A stretch of DNA of 8,722 nt, from assembly GCA_964384585.1 (NCBI GenBank), contig CAYLME010000144.1:1-8722 (forward strand). The letters run 5' to 3'. Position numbers and translations under genes: made by a program. Below are positions 7,077 through 8,722 of this stretch, piece after piece. The stretch comes from DASTYK01 sp964384585 (GTDB taxonomy: Bacteria > Gemmatimonadota > Gemmatimonadetes > Longimicrobiales > RSA9). The notes beneath the pieces are model-generated. The model ran no database searches and was not told the origin of the DNA. It worked only from the letters and a program-made list of their open reading frames with translations. Each line of letters begins with the position of its first letter. Position 1 is the stretch's first letter.

Positions 7077-7796
7077 CTACTGATGACCTTCAGGCCCTCG
7101 TCTCCATGCCCTAGCGGCCGCCACGACCCCGCCGTGCTTGCCCAGGAACGCAAACGCGCGGCGGACGAACCACTCGGCCGCGAGCAGGCGATGGGTAATG
7201 GGGTTCACGGAGACCGCGCCCTGGGCCTTCTGGAACACGAGGCCCGACCGACGGAAATAGCCTTTGCCGGCGCGCCTCCGCGCCCTTCTGGTGAGATCGT
7301 AGCGGAACCGAAAGCCGTACCGTGCGAACTGCCGAATCCAATAGCTGTTTGGCTTGCAGTTGACGTGATGGTGTCCCGCCTGGCCGGGCAGCGCGTGAGT
7401 CAGCATGACCCAACTCGACCGGTCGAACGCTGCCATGAAGTTGTCGATGTACTCCTCATCGACGTGCTCGACGAACTCGCAGGACCACGCAAGATCGAAG
7501 TGCTCCGGCGCCCGCCACGGGCCCCTCGAGAAGTCATGCTGAACCATTTCGTCGGCCGGGAGCACGCTCTCCCGGATGCACTCCTCGGAGCCGTCCACAC
7601 CGAGCACCTTGATCCCGCGCCTCCTGAACCAGAGCAGGGTGTGGCCGTAGCCACACCCAACGTCGAGCACGGAGTTGACGCCTCCGAACGGACCGTTCTG
7701 ATCGTCCGATCGCACCGCCCATGCCCACATGTCCTCGTAAGTACCCTCGGGATCTCCGCCCGCTACATGGCCGCCGATATGGTTCTGGGTACTCAT
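7077..7796 (-). CDS. Class I SAM-dependent methyltransferase
   Basis: Transfers a methyl group from S-adenosylmethionine to an unknown acceptor; from its neighbours a sugar or polysaccharide intermediate is likely. In the 239 aa protein, motif I VLDVGCGYG lies at 43-51 and the acidic ribose-binding position in KVLGVDGSEEC at D68. A post-motif FDLAWSCEFVEHV (100-112) and a segment with HHHVNCKPNSYWI (about 142-154) resemble Methyltransf_11/23-type proteins of surface glycan clusters. There is no signal peptide or membrane segment. ATG 7796 is chosen because AAAGGGAG lies nine bases upstream; ATG 7802 is only three bases from that site. The Arg/Ala-rich C-terminus (AARAWRRGPEGHQ) ends close to the IS110 fragment and may have been altered. 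The open frame on the opposite strand is its antisense shadow. The gene converges on the FkbM-like remnant and appears intact. Confidence 0.85.
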   Translation of the reverse strand: MSTQNHIGGHVAGGDPEGTYEDMWAWAVRSDDQNGPFGGVNSVLDVGCGYGHTLLWFRRRGIKVLGVDGSEECIRESVLPADEMVQHDFSRGPWRAPEHFDLAWSCEFVEHVDEEYIDNFMAAFDRSSWVMLTHALPGQAGHHHVNCKPNSYWIRQFARYGFRFRYDLTRRARRRAGKGYFRRSGLVFQKAQGAVSVNPITHRLLAAEWFVRRAFAFLGKHGGVVAAARAWRRGPEGHQ

Positions 7797-7805
7797 CTCC
7801 ATTAT

Positions 7806-7813
7806 CTCCCTTT
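7806..7813 (-). promoter_or_regulatory. Ribosome binding site of the minus-strand methyltransferase
   Basis: Read on the minus strand this is AAAGGGAG. It is nine bases before ATG 7796 and three before ATG 7802, which favours the inner start. Confidence 0.6.
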
Positions 7814-7986
7814 CGCCCAAGCTACTCGCAAGTTACCGCCTACGCGACGCTGCGCCAGTCTTAGACTTAGAGATGAGGGCGGCGCAAGATGCCCACTACC
7901 GCACCGTCGTGATCCCCGTTGAGCGGCACGGCCGTGATGTAGCGTGTCGGCAAACTCTGCTCGGCCTGGCCCGTAGACGGCGCCGG
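7814..7986. other. Unassigned stretch between the methyltransferase and the IS66 end
   Basis: Holds the upstream region of the minus-strand methyltransferase, including a tandem hexamer CTTAGACTTAGA (7860-7871). A minus-strand open frame continues leftward from the IS66 remnant to 7867 (segment AVPLNGDHDGAVVG), but I do not recognise it. It may be read-through beyond the IS tip or a scrap of another gene. No promoter was identified with confidence. Confidence 0.35.
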
Positions 7987-7996
7987 GTAAGCGTCC
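7987..7996. repeat. Candidate IS66 terminal inverted repeat tip
   Basis: GTAAGCGTCC on the + strand fits the outer end of IS66-family elements, which begin 5'-GTAA, and lies just past the transposase C-terminus in the right orientation. The opposite end is not in the window, so it cannot be paired. Confidence 0.5.
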
Positions 7997-8345
7997 GACC
8001 CACCTAGGGGATCAGGCAGGCGCATGAGCGGCCAGCGCTCAAGCAGGCGTGGGTCGTCGAGGGTGGAGCCAGCAGGCGGCCAGCTCTGGAGGAGATCGGT
8101 CAGGTAGGGAAGCGGCGCGAGCTCGTAGAGGGCTGCGGTGCGCAACAGGCCGTAGAGCGTAGCGGATCGTCGGGCAGCGTCACGCGAACCGGCGAGCAGA
8201 TAGTGTTGCGGCCGAGGGCGATGTCACGGAGCTGTCGCTCGCAGAGGTTGCTGTCGCGGCTGAGGCGTCTCTCGTCGATGAAGCGGCCGAGAGCGTCCTA
8301 CTGGTTGAGGATGTAGCCGCAAGCCTTGGCCAAGTCGCTACTCCG
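7987..8345 (-). pseudogene. IS66-family transposase, C-terminal fragment with element end
   Basis: On the minus strand the catalytic-domain end of an IS66 transposase is readable. LAKACGYILNQ is followed by a TAG where Trp is expected and then DALGRFIDERRLSRDSN (about 8330-8250). LCERQLRDIALGRN (about 8250-8205) carries the conserved Glu of the ER motif. After a one-step frame change come HYLLAGSRDAARRSATLYG and LYELAPLPYLTDLL (about 8205-8090), then RLLERWPL. The usual IS66_C tail is therefore present. GTAAGCGTCC at 7987-7996 matches the GTAA(GCG) tip typical of IS66 inverted repeats and lies where the right end should be. The 5' two thirds of the gene and both accessory orfs are absent. The fragment meets a plus-strand IS110 fragment near 8350. 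Confidence 0.75.
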
Positions 8346-8359
8346 AGGCTCGTCGACGA

Positions 8360-8671
8360 GGATATAATATGAGCCATCGTTTGAGCTTGTCGTGGCTGGT
8401 GCGGGCGAGCCGCGGGCCGAAGGACGATCGGCGGGACGCGTTCCGACTGGCCAATCAGTTGCGGGTGGGCGGGATCGGAGTCTACAAGGAGCGCGGTCGC
8501 TCCCGAGGCTAGGCTTTTCGGGGCCAATCTGTGGCGCGGCTGAAGCACCCGATCAAGAGCGTATTTCGCCGCGTTGAGCCAGGTGGCAGGGCAGGCAGGC
8601 TGTCCGACGACGAAGCGCGACCGCCTTCCTGAAGCGGCTTCCGTCCGAGGCGCGGCCGCTGGTAGAGTGCG
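8360..8671 (+). pseudogene. IS110-family transposase, internal fragment
   Basis: Plus-strand pieces match the middle of IS110-type recombinases. YEPSFELVVAG lies at about 8368-8400. After a frame change, RGPKDDRRDAFRLANQLRVG (about 8410-8470, including the Asp-rich DEDD motif) continues to VYKERGR, then a TAG at 8510-8512. ARLKHPIKSVFRR follows at about 8533-8570, with less than the normal spacing, so a short deletion is likely. FLKRLPSEARPLVECV (about 8626-8674) is in a third frame. The N-terminal domain is missing on this side, and the C-terminal transposase_20 domain is not reached before the repeat at the window edge. It lies head-to-head with the IS66 fragment and is inactive. Confidence 0.72.
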
Positions 8672-8685
8672 TAGTTCGGTGATCT

Positions 8686-8722
8686 TGACCAGCTGTTTCG
8701 CTCGAAGCTGACCACCTGTTTC
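8686..8722 (+). repeat. Two-copy 23-bp-period direct repeat at the window edge
   Basis: TGACCAGCTGTTTC (8686-8699) recurs as TGACCACCTGTTTC (8709-8722), 13 of 14 bases identical, with start-to-start spacing of 23. The array runs off the window and may continue. Repeated motifs of about this size are typical of the ends of IS21-family elements, which is a possible but unproven explanation. Confidence 0.5.

Noticed and set aside
6855..7922. 355-codon open frame on the plus strand
   Set aside because: It is antisense to the minus-strand methyltransferase, which has a clear SAM motif and ribosome site.
8675..8722. Reading LDQLFRSKL as the continuation of the IS110 transposase
   Set aside because: The same bases form a clear direct repeat, and the frame changes again here, so coincidental resemblance is more likely.

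Overview
This is a GC-rich bacterial window holding an exopolysaccharide (EPS) regulatory and biosynthetic locus whose downstream half has been broken up by transposons. The organism is probably a diderm. The soluble histidine kinase paired with a sigma-54 activator next to a sugar-phosphate transferase recalls Gemmatimonadota, but that is inference from family resemblance, not proof. I see no tRNA, rRNA, CRISPR array or origin.

Left part (1-3782): three intact genes on the + strand. An NtrC-type sigma-54-dependent response regulator (67-1626) overlaps a soluble histidine kinase (1601-2728). A perfect inverted repeat (2754-2773) and about 0.3 kb of hairpin-rich noncoding DNA follow. Then comes a minimal monotopic phosphoglycosyl transferase (3039-3782), the enzyme type that starts lipid-linked oligosaccharide or EPS synthesis by loading a sugar-phosphate onto undecaprenyl phosphate. 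The layout suggests that the two-component pair controls EPS synthesis.

Middle part (3783-7027): a decayed IS256-family element (about 3795-5143) with candidate terminal repeats and a decayed target duplication. After it come an intact GT4-type glycosyltransferase (5236-6375) and a frameshifted, truncated FkbM-like methyltransferase remnant (6393 to about 6868). That remnant abuts a minus-strand fragment of an IS110-family transposase N-terminus (about 6880-7027).

Right part (7028-8722): an apparently intact SAM-dependent methyltransferase on the minus strand (7077-7796), an unexplained stretch, and the 3' end of an IS66-family transposase (minus strand, about 7987-8345) with an IS66-like GTAAGCG tip. 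Next is a plus-strand internal fragment of an IS110-family transposase (about 8360-8671), which lacks its N-terminus. A two-copy 23-bp-period repeat runs off the window edge and may be the end of yet another IS.

Taken together, a signalling pair plus an initiating transferase, a glycosyltransferase and two methyltransferases (one dead) look like the remains of one surface-polysaccharide cluster. I find no convincing novel defence or RNA-guided system. The most unusual signals are the split, oppositely oriented IS110 pieces, the overlapping hairpins upstream of the phosphoglycosyl transferase, and the repeat at the right edge.
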